This document shows positions 1-6,571 of a DNA stretch of 7,527 nt, piece after piece. The DNA comes from Candidatus Cloacimonas sp. SDB (GTDB taxonomy: Bacteria; Cloacimonadota; Cloacimonadia; Cloacimonadales; TCS61): NCBI GenBank assembly GCA_001412425.1, contig LKUH01000471.1, positions 1-7,527 of the forward strand, written 5' to 3'. The position numbers and the translations under genes were made by a program. Positions within the stretch are counted from its first letter, which is position 1; every line of letters begins with the position of its first letter. Below the pieces are notes generated by a model, which ran no database searches, had not been told where the DNA came from, and saw only the letters and a list, made by a program, of their open reading frames with translations.

Positions 1-56
1 CCATAAAAAACACCCTATTTTCCTATAAAATAAAGAGTAACAATTTCAAAAACAAC

Positions 57-76
57 TTATACACAACTTATCCACA
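57..76 (+). promoter_or_regulatory. tandem DnaA boxes 1 and 2
   Basis: Two DnaA boxes read on the plus strand: TTATACACA at 57-65, which fits the relaxed consensus TTATNCACA, and TTATCCACA at 68-76, the exact high-affinity consensus. Two bases separate them, so their starts are 11 bases apart and they face the same side of the helix. Tandem phased boxes like these are typical binding sites for the initiator DnaA. Confidence 0.65.
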
Positions 77-146
77 TAAATTCAACTTTAACATAATATT
101 CTGCAAATAAAGAAGTTACATTAAGTAATAATTTATATATCATTGT

Positions 147-155
147 TTATCCACA
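147..155 (+). promoter_or_regulatory. DnaA box 3
   Basis: An exact TTATCCACA in the same orientation as the two boxes 79 or more bases to its left. It sits at the left border of the most AT-rich part of the intergenic region. A degenerate partner (TATTACACA at 160-168) follows it but differs from the consensus at two positions. Confidence 0.6.
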
Positions 156-345
156 CAATTATTACACACTGTAAAATTTATTAAACTTATAAATAATCAA
201 CATCAAATTTCTAATCTTATTTTTATTTGTCAAGCGTGTAAAATTGAAGCTTTGGTATTAATAAATAATTGATTCTTATAATTAATTAACTTAGTTGTAA
301 ATGATTATAATTTTTATATATCAAATTGAATTTTTGTCATCTGAT
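156..345. other. very AT-rich gene-free stretch, possible unwinding element
   Basis: About 190 bases that are mostly A and T, with only short G/C interruptions (the densest around 231-250). An imperfect match to the E. coli 13-mer unwinding repeat lies at 213-225 (about 10 of 13 positions). A 7-base inverted repeat, TTATAAT (276-282) and ATTATAA (304-310), encloses a 21-base loop. I see no gene or RNA here. The position next to DnaA boxes suggests a DNA unwinding element, but AT-rich intergenic DNA is common in a genome of this composition. Confidence 0.3.
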
Positions 346-410
346 ACATAAACAACTACCGGTAAAAGACTTATCTTTTTTTTTCAATTTCCCCCTTCTT
401 TGAATTAATA

Positions 411-441
411 TTGACAAAGAAAAACTCAACTCAGGTATTGT
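411..441 (+). promoter_or_regulatory. possible tyrS operon promoter
   Basis: A perfect -35 hexamer TTGACA (411-416) is followed after 19 bases by TATTGT (436-441), which matches 4 of 6 bases of the -10 consensus. This would leave a leader of about 20 bases before the tyrS start at 469, so no T-box or other long leader RNA would fit. The spacer is longer than the preferred 17, and the sigma preference of this organism is unknown. Two perfect TATAAT hexamers farther upstream (277-282, 306-311) lack good -35 partners. Confidence 0.35.
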
Positions 442-468
442 AACTCCAAATTTATTAAAGGTGAAGGA

Positions 469-1662
469 ATGGAATATTCTAAAGAATTGCAGATAATAAG
501 AAAGGGTGTTGAAGATATTATTACTGAAGAAGATCTGATTAAGAAATTGAACAACAGTAAAAAAACCGGAACCCCTCTCAGAATTAAATATGGAATTGAC
601 CCCACTGGATACGATGTGCATATCGGACATCTCGTTCCAATTAGAAAAATGAGAGAATTTCAGGATCTTGGACATCTTGGTGTTATCATTATCGGCGATT
701 TTACTGCTCAGATTGGAGATCCTACCGGCAAAGATGAATCGAGACCAACTTTGACTGCAGAAGAAGTAAGAAAAAATGCTGAACGCTATATGGAACAGCT
801 ATTTATGGTTTTGGATGAAAGCAAAACTGAGGTGCGCTGGCAAACAGAATGGTTTGGCGGTATGACAATGTCAGACGTGCTTAAACTGATGGGAAAATAT
901 ACCCTGGCACAATTCATGGCACACGATACTTTTAGAAAACGATATGAAAATGGTCTTCCTTTGGGAATGCATGAGATTATGTATCCCATTCTTCAGGCTT
1001 ACGATTCTGTAGCTGTATCTGCTGATGTTGAACTGGGTGCAACTGAACAGAAGTTCAATATTCTCGCTGGCCGTGATATGCAGAAATACTTTAATATGCC
1101 GCAACAGGTTGCTATCCTTTCACCAATTTTAATGGGTACGGACGGCAAGGAAAAAATGAGTAAAAGCCTGGATAATTACATTGCCGTTTTTGATCCTCCT
1201 AAAGAAAAATATGGTAAGATAATGTCTATTCCTGACGATATCATCATTAACTATTTCAATTATGCTACCACTTTAACTCCCGAAGAAATTTCTCAAATAG
1301 AAAAACAACTGGAGCAGGATGCTGTAAATCCCAAAATAGTCAAACAGAGATTAGCCCGGGAGATCGTATCGCTTTACCACGGGGAGGAAGCGGCAATAGA
1401 AGCTGAAGCTGAATTTAACCTTATTTTCAGTAAGAAAGAGATTCCGGATGAAATGCCCGAATTTAAATTAACGGATAAAATGAAAATCGTTGATATTCTG
1501 GTTCAGAGTAAAATCTGTGCATCGGGAGCTGAAGCAAGAAGAATGATAAAACAGAAGGCTGTTGCTCTGGACGGAAAAAAAATATCCGATATTTTTACCG
1601 AGATCTTTCAGGAAGGTGTTTTGAAAGTAGGGAAAAGAAGATTTTTAAAATTGAAAATTTAA
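469..1662 (+). CDS. tyrS: tyrosine--tRNA ligase, KMSKS type
   Basis: Cytoplasmic class I aminoacyl-tRNA synthetase that charges tRNA-Tyr with tyrosine, using ATP. The 397-residue product has the whole family layout. The Rossmann catalytic domain carries the HIGH signature at residues 51-54, a second nucleotide-loop region GDPTGKDESRP around 83-93 and the tyrosine-pocket segment around 177-204 (QAYDS, DVELGATEQKFN, GRD), which marks it as TyrRS rather than TrpRS. KMSKS is at 229-233. A C-terminal S4 RNA-binding domain covers about 338-397. The KMSKS form places it with the TyrZ-like branch rather than the KFGKS branch of E. coli TyrS. The start at 469 is supported by AAAGGTG (457-463) just upstream. 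It is the first gene of a plus-strand cluster, with the M50 protease gene 12 bases downstream. No T-box antiterminator sequence is visible in the leader. Confidence 0.95.
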   Translation: MEYSKELQIIRKGVEDIITEEDLIKKLNNSKKTGTPLRIKYGIDPTGYDVHIGHLVPIRKMREFQDLGHLGVIIIGDFTAQIGDPTGKDESRPTLTAEEVRKNAERYMEQLFMVLDESKTEVRWQTEWFGGMTMSDVLKLMGKYTLAQFMAHDTFRKRYENGLPLGMHEIMYPILQAYDSVAVSADVELGATEQKFNILAGRDMQKYFNMPQQVAILSPILMGTDGKEKMSKSLDNYIAVFDPPKEKYGKIMSIPDDIIINYFNYATTLTPEEISQIEKQLEQDAVNPKIVKQRLAREIVSLYHGEEAAIEAEAEFNLIFSKKEIPDEMPEFKLTDKMKIVDILVQSKICASGAEARRMIKQKAVALDGKKISDIFTEIFQEGVLKVGKRRFLKLKI

Positions 1663-1665
1663 TAT

Positions 1666-1669
1666 GGGA
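1666..1669 (+). promoter_or_regulatory. ribosome binding site deciding the M50 protease start
   Basis: GGGA at 1666-1669 lies five bases before the ATG at 1675 but abuts or overlaps the in-frame ATG at 1669. The spacing favours initiation at 1675, which gives a protein two residues shorter than the longest frame. Confidence 0.5.
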
Positions 1670-1674
1670 TGATA

Positions 1675-2331
1675 ATGGAATATATAATATTTATACCAGC
1701 AATTTTAATGAGTATCATTATTCACGAAGTAAGCCATGGATACGCAGCCTTCATGCTGGGTGACGATACGGCTAAAAGAGCAGGAAGACTCAACTTTAAT
1801 CCTCTGAAACATATCGATACTTTTGGTACGATAATACTTCCTGTACTTTTGCTGATTACAACCAGAGGAGGGCTTGCCTTCGGTTATGCCAAACCAGTAC
1901 CCATCAACCCCTATAATTTTAAAGACTATAAGAAAGATACTGCTATTACTGCTGCTGCCGGTCCCTTATCAAATTTCGTTATAGCAGTAGTTCTTTCCCT
2001 GATTTTAAGAATGGTAATTAATTCAACCGATCCTCTAACACAGTTGAGCCAAACTCAGTTCCTGCTACTGAAATCGATCTATAATATTATTTTCATAAAT
2101 CTGTTTCTGGGGCTTTTTAACCTTATCCCCTTTCCTCCTCTGGATGGATCAAAGGTACTGGGAGCATTCCTTTCCGATGAAATGTATTTTAAATATACTG
2201 CTCAGGAAAAAAAGGGAATGATGATCTTCATGTTTATAATATTAGCTTCTTACGTATTTAATTTGAACCTGATCGGAGGTGTTATTTTACCCCCGATAAG
2301 ATTTGTAATGAAAATATTAACTGGAATATAA
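1675..2331 (+). CDS. M50 (site-2 protease) family intramembrane metalloprotease
   Basis: Polytopic membrane zinc protease of the site-2 protease family. Numbered from the longer start at 1669 (220 residues), the zinc motif HEVSH is at 19-23 in the first membrane helix, with E20 as catalytic base. The third ligand, D159, sits in NLIPFPPLDG (151-160), the family's NPDG-like motif. Hydrophobic segments lie at about 4-20, 52-65, 93-115, 131-152 and 183-210. There is no PDZ domain, unlike RseP (about 450 residues), so this is the short, PDZ-less type whose substrates are mostly unknown. All catalytic residues are present. I chose the ATG at 1675 because the only Shine-Dalgarno-like sequence is correctly spaced for it; the ATG at 1669 is the alternative. 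It lies 12 bases after tyrS and 11 bases before glnA, so it is probably co-transcribed with both. Confidence 0.88.
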   Translation: MEYIIFIPAILMSIIIHEVSHGYAAFMLGDDTAKRAGRLNFNPLKHIDTFGTIILPVLLLITTRGGLAFGYAKPVPINPYNFKDYKKDTAITAAAGPLSNFVIAVVLSLILRMVINSTDPLTQLSQTQFLLLKSIYNIIFINLFLGLFNLIPFPPLDGSKVLGAFLSDEMYFKYTAQEKKGMMIFMFIILASYVFNLNLIGGVILPPIRFVMKILTGI

Positions 2332-2342
2332 ACGGAGAAATT

Positions 2343-3767
2343 ATGAATTTAGAACAATTAAAACAACTTATTGCGGAACACGATATTAAATCTATTGACC
2401 TGAAGTATCCGGATCTGATCTGTAACTGGTATCATATCTCTTTTCCGGCTAGAAGGCTGGAACATGTGTTAGAACATGGTATTCCTTTCGATGGCTCCAG
2501 TATACCAGGCATGAAAACAGTTGAGTCCGGAGACATGGTGATGATGCCCGATCCCTCTACCGCTATTATTGATCCTTTTACTGAATTTCCAACCTTGCGA
2601 ATGTTATGCTACATTTGTGACGCAGATACAAGGATAGGTGTAAAAAAAGACTCTCGCAGTGTGGCCAAAAGGGCTCAGAATTACTTAAAAAAAACGGGAA
2701 TAGCCGACAGTTCCTACTGGATTCCTGAATTTGAATTTTATCTCTTTAACGAAGCGGAAATTAATAATGGAAAATTCAGTGCCGGCTACAGATTCACTTC
2801 GGCTGAAAATAAGGAAGATCTGCCAGGCGGATATAAAGATATCGACGGCACGGCAGTTTCCAATAGAAAAGGGTATCATATTGATATTCCTTTTGATAAA
2901 TTTGCTTACGTAAGAGAAGATATGGTCCAGTTGATCGAAGCGATAGATTGTCCCATCAGATATCATCATCATGAAGTTGGATTATCAGGTCAGCAGGAGA
3001 TTGAAACAGAAATGATTGAATTTGGATCGGTCACAGATAAAATGATGTATATAAAGGATATCATCCACAACTGTGCCCTGGAACATGAATTAACTGCTAC
3101 TTTCATGCCCAAACCACTTTATAATGAAGCTGGAAACGGAATGCACTTCCATATTCAACTGAGAAAAGCAGAGAAAAATATTTTCTTCAAAAAAGGTAAT
3201 TACGCTGATCTTTCCGATGAAGCACTTTATTTCATAGGCGGAATCCTGAAACATGGTCGTTCTTTAACAGCTTTTACCAATCCCAGTACTAATTCCTTTA
3301 AAAGACTTCTTCCGGGTTTTGAAGCACCGGTAAAACTGTTTTTCGGTCTTGCTAACCGAAGTGCTGCCATCAGAATTCCTAAATATGCTAACAGCGAAGA
3401 GAGTAAAAGGATAGAATTCCGCACGGGAGACGGCACCTGTAATTATTATCTTGCTATGAGCGCTTTATTAATGGCGGGACTGGATGGCATAAAGAATAAG
3501 ATCAAACCGACCCCGGAAAATGGTTATGGTCCCTACGACGATAATGTTTTTAACTGGAGTGAAGCTGATCAAAGCAAACTGCAATCCATTCCAAGCAGTC
3601 TGGAAGAAGCCCTGGAAGCGTTGCAGGAAGACCATCAGTATCTTTTGGAAGGTGAAGTATTCAACAAAGACCTTATCAACAGCTGGATAACAGAAAAGAT
3701 GAAGGAAGTTGTGGCGGTAAGGAATAGACCTCATCCTTTCGAGATGAATTTATATTATAGTATTTAG
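2343..3767 (+). CDS. glnA: glutamine synthetase, type I
   Basis: Cytoplasmic enzyme making glutamine from glutamate, ammonia and ATP. The 474-residue length is usual for GSI (E. coli 469). The N-terminal beta-grasp domain holds FDGSSIPG (49-56; D50 ammonium site). Metal ligands are E129 and E131 (PEFEF), E211 and E219 (HHHEVGLSGQQE) and H268 (GNGMHFH), with E358 in RIEFR (356-360). The flap glutamate E327 is in LLPGFEAP, and the arginine site NRS..IRIP is at 338-346. Two departures stand out. The position of the E. coli adenylylated tyrosine is phenylalanine (F403, in DDNVF), so control by adenylylation is unlikely. The ATP-site serine after the histidines is Gln272. GGAG at 2334-2337 supports the start. 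It is the last gene of the plus cluster, and its end overlaps the convergent nadD by 18 bases. Confidence 0.95.
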   Translation: MNLEQLKQLIAEHDIKSIDLKYPDLICNWYHISFPARRLEHVLEHGIPFDGSSIPGMKTVESGDMVMMPDPSTAIIDPFTEFPTLRMLCYICDADTRIGVKKDSRSVAKRAQNYLKKTGIADSSYWIPEFEFYLFNEAEINNGKFSAGYRFTSAENKEDLPGGYKDIDGTAVSNRKGYHIDIPFDKFAYVREDMVQLIEAIDCPIRYHHHEVGLSGQQEIETEMIEFGSVTDKMMYIKDIIHNCALEHELTATFMPKPLYNEAGNGMHFHIQLRKAEKNIFFKKGNYADLSDEALYFIGGILKHGRSLTAFTNPSTNSFKRLLPGFEAPVKLFFGLANRSAAIRIPKYANSEESKRIEFRTGDGTCNYYLAMSALLMAGLDGIKNKIKPTPENGYGPYDDNVFNWSEADQSKLQSIPSSLEEALEALQEDHQYLLEGEVFNKDLINSWITEKMKEVVAVRNRPHPFEMNLYYSI

Positions 3768-4343
3768 TTGCTTATAATATTTTACAGTATCGGAAATAAT
3801 AATATCCGGAACCAGTCCTTTTATGGGCTGGTTTTTTTTTATTCTCCTTCTAATTTCGGAAGAAGAGATCGGTACAGGTTCCATTTCCAGAAATTGCAGT
3901 TTGTTAAATTGAGCTTGATCAAGATCAGAATGGATCTTAAAGTCAGGTCTTTTGATAATGACAAAATTCAGATTTTCCAGCAGCCAATCATATTTATACC
4001 ATAAATGCAATTCGTTAATAATATCTGAACCGGCAATAAAATAGAGTTCATCGGTGGAATTTGTTTTTTGCAGCTTATTAACCAGATCGTAAGTGAAGTT
4101 CTTATTTTCTTGGTTTGAATCCAATAAAGATATTTTATAACAAGGATAATTCTCAATAACTTTAGATAAAAGTTTCAGGCGGTCTTCAAAGTCAAGCAGT
4201 TCATTTTTATGTTTGAAAGGATGATAAGCTGTTGGAACGAACCAGATCTGATCCAAAGCTAATTTTGTTATAGCAGTTTCAGCAATTGCCAGGTGACCTT
4301 TATGAATAGGATTGAAAGATCCACCCAGTAAACCGATTTTCAT
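3750..4343 (-). CDS. nadD: nicotinate-nucleotide adenylyltransferase
   Basis: Cytoplasmic enzyme joining nicotinate mononucleotide and ATP to form deamido-NAD in NAD synthesis. The 197-residue length is normal for NadD. The nucleotidyltransferase motif GGSFNPIHKGH is at residues 7-17 (H14 and H17 of the HxGH type). FTYDLVNKL lies at 83-91, GSDII..LHLW at 105-115, KRP at 131-133, and the C-terminal phosphate-binding ISSSEIRRR at 159-167. These separate it from CoaD, which shares only the first motif. No strong Shine-Dalgarno precedes the ATG (only a weak GAG about 11 bases away), and the gene starts 36 bases after the bamD stop, so it probably depends on the upstream transcript. Its last codons overlap the end of glnA, and about eight codons (roughly N171-V178) also encode the plus-strand terminator. 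The T9 of that terminator reads as nine A in nadD. Confidence 0.93.
   Translation of the reverse strand: MKIGLLGGSFNPIHKGHLAIAETAITKLALDQIWFVPTAYHPFKHKNELLDFEDRLKLLSKVIENYPCYKISLLDSNQENKNFTYDLVNKLQKTNSTDELYFIAGSDIINELHLWYKYDWLLENLNFVIIKRPDFKIHSDLDQAQFNKLQFLEMEPVPISSSEIRRRIKKNQPIKGLVPDIIISDTVKYYKQLNTII
3810..3840 (+). terminator. intrinsic terminator of the tyrS-M50-glnA cluster
   Basis: A 9-base-pair stem, AACCAGTCC (3810-3818) with GGGCTGGTT (3825-3833), contains one G-T wobble and a six-base loop TTTTAT. It runs into nine consecutive T (3832-3840). This is a strong Rho-independent terminator for plus-strand transcripts, 42 bases after the glnA stop. On the minus strand the hairpin is not followed by a T run, so it should act in one direction only. 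The whole element lies inside the nadD coding sequence. Confidence 0.9.
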
Positions 4344-4379
4344 AATTAAGTTCTCAATTATGCAGAAATCCAGAACAGA

Positions 4380-5114
4380 TCATTTGATCTTTTCATATAA
4401 TTTTTCAATAGCTTCTGTTTCACCTGCATCCGGGTAACGCTGTTTCATTTTATATAACACCAGAAGCATATTACCGACATCTTTGCGGTAGCTATAAATC
4501 TTGCCGCTGTAATATAATGCCATTTTATCAAGATCATCGGTTAAATTTAAAGAAGTTATTTCTTCCAGATAAAGTAGTGCTGAACTGTAATCACTTAGTT
4601 TGTAATAAGCATAACCATTGTAATAAGCTTTTTCTAAAAGTTTATAATTACATTTTTCCAGATAATCCAAGGCTTCATTTTTCCTGGGATGAAAAGGAAA
4701 TTTGTCCAGATATGTGTTAAAGGCAAGGATAGCTTTATGAGTTTCTTCCTGTGTATAGTGAGGTTTAAGAGATTCTTCGAAATAGCAGACGCCAATCCTG
4801 AAATAAGCTTCACCAATATCAGGATAATTTTTGAATAACCTGATCAGCTCTTGATATTCGAATCTTGCTTCCATAAATTTTTTCTGATTGAAATAACAGT
4901 TTCCCAGTTTCATTTGTGCTTCAGGTGTATAGATAGAATTCCTATTCAATACAACTTCTGTGTAATAGGGAATTGCTTTGTGATATTTTTCCTGCTCATA
5001 TAATTCATTCGCTTTGGCCATTTTTTCTTCGACAGGAAGTGATTTCAGTAATTTATTGGAACTGCATCCGGTGAAAATTATTAACAGCAGGATTAAGTAT
5101 AAAAATTTCTTCAT
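4380..5114 (-). CDS. bamD: BamD-like outer-membrane assembly lipoprotein
   Basis: Predicted outer-membrane lipoprotein with tetratricopeptide repeats, of the type that works with BamA to fold beta-barrel proteins. The 244 residues match E. coli BamD (245). Residues 1-16 form a lipoprotein signal (MKK, then a hydrophobic run) ending in FTGC with the lipidated Cys17; Phe at -3 is less usual than Leu. Ser18 and Ser19 would not retain it in the inner membrane under the E. coli rule. TPR-like helix pairs are visible at about 31-64, 65-98, 103-140, 157-190 and 198-230, with the BamD-typical segment of an A..AF..YLDKFP pattern at 128-140. A GAGGT sequence stands just before the ATG. The gene lies 27 bases after the M18 stop. 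A generic TPR lipoprotein is the alternative, but length and repeat layout favour BamD. Confidence 0.8.
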   Translation of the reverse strand: MKKFLYLILLLIIFTGCSSNKLLKSLPVEEKMAKANELYEQEKYHKAIPYYTEVVLNRNSIYTPEAQMKLGNCYFNQKKFMEARFEYQELIRLFKNYPDIGEAYFRIGVCYFEESLKPHYTQEETHKAILAFNTYLDKFPFHPRKNEALDYLEKCNYKLLEKAYYNGYAYYKLSDYSSALLYLEEITSLNLTDDLDKMALYYSGKIYSYRKDVGNMLLVLYKMKQRYPDAGETEAIEKLYEKIK

Positions 5115-5141
5115 AGTTACCTCAATTTGAATTTGCTAGGT

Positions 5142-6560
5142 TCAAGCCTTTTCCATAAAAGCTTTGTAAGCTTTGAAAGCAGAATAAACATCAGCTTTAC
5201 TGGTCAATTCAAAAAGTGAATGCATGCCCAGAACTCCCGGTCCGCAGTCAATTACTTCAGCTCCGTATTCTGCCATGAATTTGGCTATAGTACCGCCACC
5301 TCCAACATCAACCTTGCCCAGCATACCTGTCTGCCAGTTCACTTTTTCCCGATTAAAAAGATCAATGATCTTAGCATTGAACTCAGCATTAGCATCGTTC
5401 GAACCACCTTTCCCCCCACTGCCGGTATATTTTGTTACACTAACACCAAAACCAAGATGAACAGCATTCTGAGCTTCATGAACATTGGGAAAATTGGGGT
5501 TTAAGCCAGCATTAACATCGGCGGAAATTATTTGACTATTGATCAATGTCTTTCTTAGGGTACTGCTATCGTAATTCTCATTATTATATTTAAGCAGGTC
5601 TGCAATAAAATCCACTATAAAAATTGATTTGGCACCGGTGTTGCTGTCACTTCCGATCTCTTCTTTATCTGCCAGATATACAATTGCTGTCCGCTCATTT
5701 TTTTTGATGTCAAATAGTGCTTCTAATGAAGTATAGGCACAGACTCTATCATCCTGACCATATCCCAGGATCATGCTTTTATCCAGACCGCAGTCTCTGG
5801 CTTTTCCAGCGGGAACCAGTTCCAGCTCGGCACTTAAAAAATTTTCTTCTACCAGATCGTACTTCTCGTTCAGCAAGACAAGAGCGTTTAGTTTAACTGC
5901 TTCCTTAATTTTTTCGTCTGCTATATCCAAATAAGGAATTGAATTAAAAACAAGGTTCATCATAGATGCATTAACTGCATCACCGATCTTTTTACTGTAC
6001 TGTTCTTCTTTTGCCAGATGCGGCAACAGGTCCGGCATTACAAAAACAGGGTCATCTTCATTTTCCCCAATGTTAACTTTAACAGCTTCACCATTAGATT
6101 TAATGAATACTCCATGCAGTGCCAGAGGTGTGGACATCCACTGATATTTTTTTACTCCACCGTAATAATGGGTGCGCATCATACCTAAAGAAGTTTCACT
6201 GTCCTGATAAAGAGGGTTTTGTTTGAGATCTACCCTGGGAGCATCAATGTGTGAAACAATGAGATTTACACCTGCACTGATCTTTTTCTCACCGATTAGC
6301 GCAAAGGCTGCATTCTTTTTTCTGAAAGTACGGTATATTTTCTTCCCGCTCGGAGAACTATCAAGGTCAGTATATTTCTTCTTGATTGCAGTATTAACTG
6401 CAATTTCAATAGACTCTCTATCGGTTTTACAGGTATTGAGGAATTTTTTGTAACCTTCACAAAACTGATAGACTTTTTCCTTTTCTTTCTGGGGAAATTC
6501 TTTCCAGAAGTTCTTTCTTTGATATTTCAATTTTTCAGTTATCTTTTCAAGTTTTTTCAT
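5142..6560 (-). CDS. M18 family aminopeptidase
   Basis: Cytoplasmic dinuclear-zinc exopeptidase that removes N-terminal amino acids from peptides, probably for peptide turnover. The 472-residue length fits M18 (bacterial members about 430-480). The conserved metal and catalytic positions are all present: H104 and D106 in SHIDAPR, D270 or D271 in GYGQDDR, the pair E300-E301 in DKEEIGS, D348 in SADVNAG and H447 in GMHSLFE. A Gly/Ser-rich loop (GSGGKGGSND, 380-389) precedes the C-terminal catalytic half. The insertion between D106 and D270 is the dimerisation domain typical of M18. There is no signal peptide. The Shine-Dalgarno AGGAG overlaps the greA stop codon eight bases upstream, so translation is probably coupled to greA. 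Substrate preference cannot be read from sequence. Confidence 0.92.
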   Translation of the reverse strand: MKKLEKITEKLKYQRKNFWKEFPQKEKEKVYQFCEGYKKFLNTCKTDRESIEIAVNTAIKKKYTDLDSSPSGKKIYRTFRKKNAAFALIGEKKISAGVNLIVSHIDAPRVDLKQNPLYQDSETSLGMMRTHYYGGVKKYQWMSTPLALHGVFIKSNGEAVKVNIGENEDDPVFVMPDLLPHLAKEEQYSKKIGDAVNASMMNLVFNSIPYLDIADEKIKEAVKLNALVLLNEKYDLVEENFLSAELELVPAGKARDCGLDKSMILGYGQDDRVCAYTSLEALFDIKKNERTAIVYLADKEEIGSDSNTGAKSIFIVDFIADLLKYNNENYDSSTLRKTLINSQIISADVNAGLNPNFPNVHEAQNAVHLGFGVSVTKYTGSGGKGGSNDANAEFNAKIIDLFNREKVNWQTGMLGKVDVGGGGTIAKFMAEYGAEVIDCGPGVLGMHSLFELTSKADVYSAFKAYKAFMEKA

Positions 6561-6565
6561 GCTAA

Positions 6566-6571
6566 CTCCTA
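6566..6571 (-). promoter_or_regulatory. ribosome binding site fused to the greA stop codon
   Basis: On the minus strand the greA stop TAG (6571-6569) is the first part of TAGGAG, which supplies the AGGAG for the M18 aminopeptidase ATG at 6560. Ribosomes finishing greA therefore arrive on the next gene's binding site. Confidence 0.75.

Larger units (their letters stand above)
50..345. other. candidate replication origin (oriC-like region)
   Basis: This part of the gene-free left end combines the two classic elements of a bacterial origin. Same-orientation DnaA boxes lie at 57-65 (TTATACACA), 68-76 (TTATCCACA) and 147-155 (TTATCCACA). They are followed by a very AT-rich stretch that could unwind: by hand count, 8 G/C in 171-230 and 10 G/C in 251-330. 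The first two boxes start 11 bases apart, about one helical turn, which suits cooperative DnaA binding. No reading frame here looks like a gene. The usual origin neighbours (dnaA, dnaN, rpmH, mnmG, parA) are not in the window, and the left flank is unseen. The boxes are seen directly; the origin role is inference. The region could instead be a DnaA-regulated promoter or a DnaA-titrating site. Confidence 0.45.

Noticed and set aside
160..168. Fourth DnaA box (TATTACACA)
   Set aside because: It departs from TTATNCACA at two positions, so it was not counted with the three good boxes.
277..311. Two perfect TATAAT hexamers (277-282, 306-311) as promoters
   Set aside because: Neither has a convincing -35 at 16-18 bases, and such hexamers are expected by chance in DNA this AT-rich.
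364..384. Terminator-like hairpin AAAAGA / TCTTTT followed by a T run
   Set aside because: The stem is six base pairs with a single G-C pair, in AT-rich DNA where such matches are common. There is no upstream plus-strand gene to terminate.
241..468. T-box riboswitch in the tyrS leader
   Set aside because: Leaders of tRNA synthetase genes were checked for a T-box sequence and antiterminator. No AGGGTGGNACC-like element is present, and the best promoter leaves a leader of only about 20 bases.
2685..2972. Open frames on the strand opposite glnA, tyrS and the M18 gene
   Set aside because: They lie wholly inside well-supported genes, lack recognisable motifs or ribosome binding sites, and look like by-products of codon bias on the other strand.
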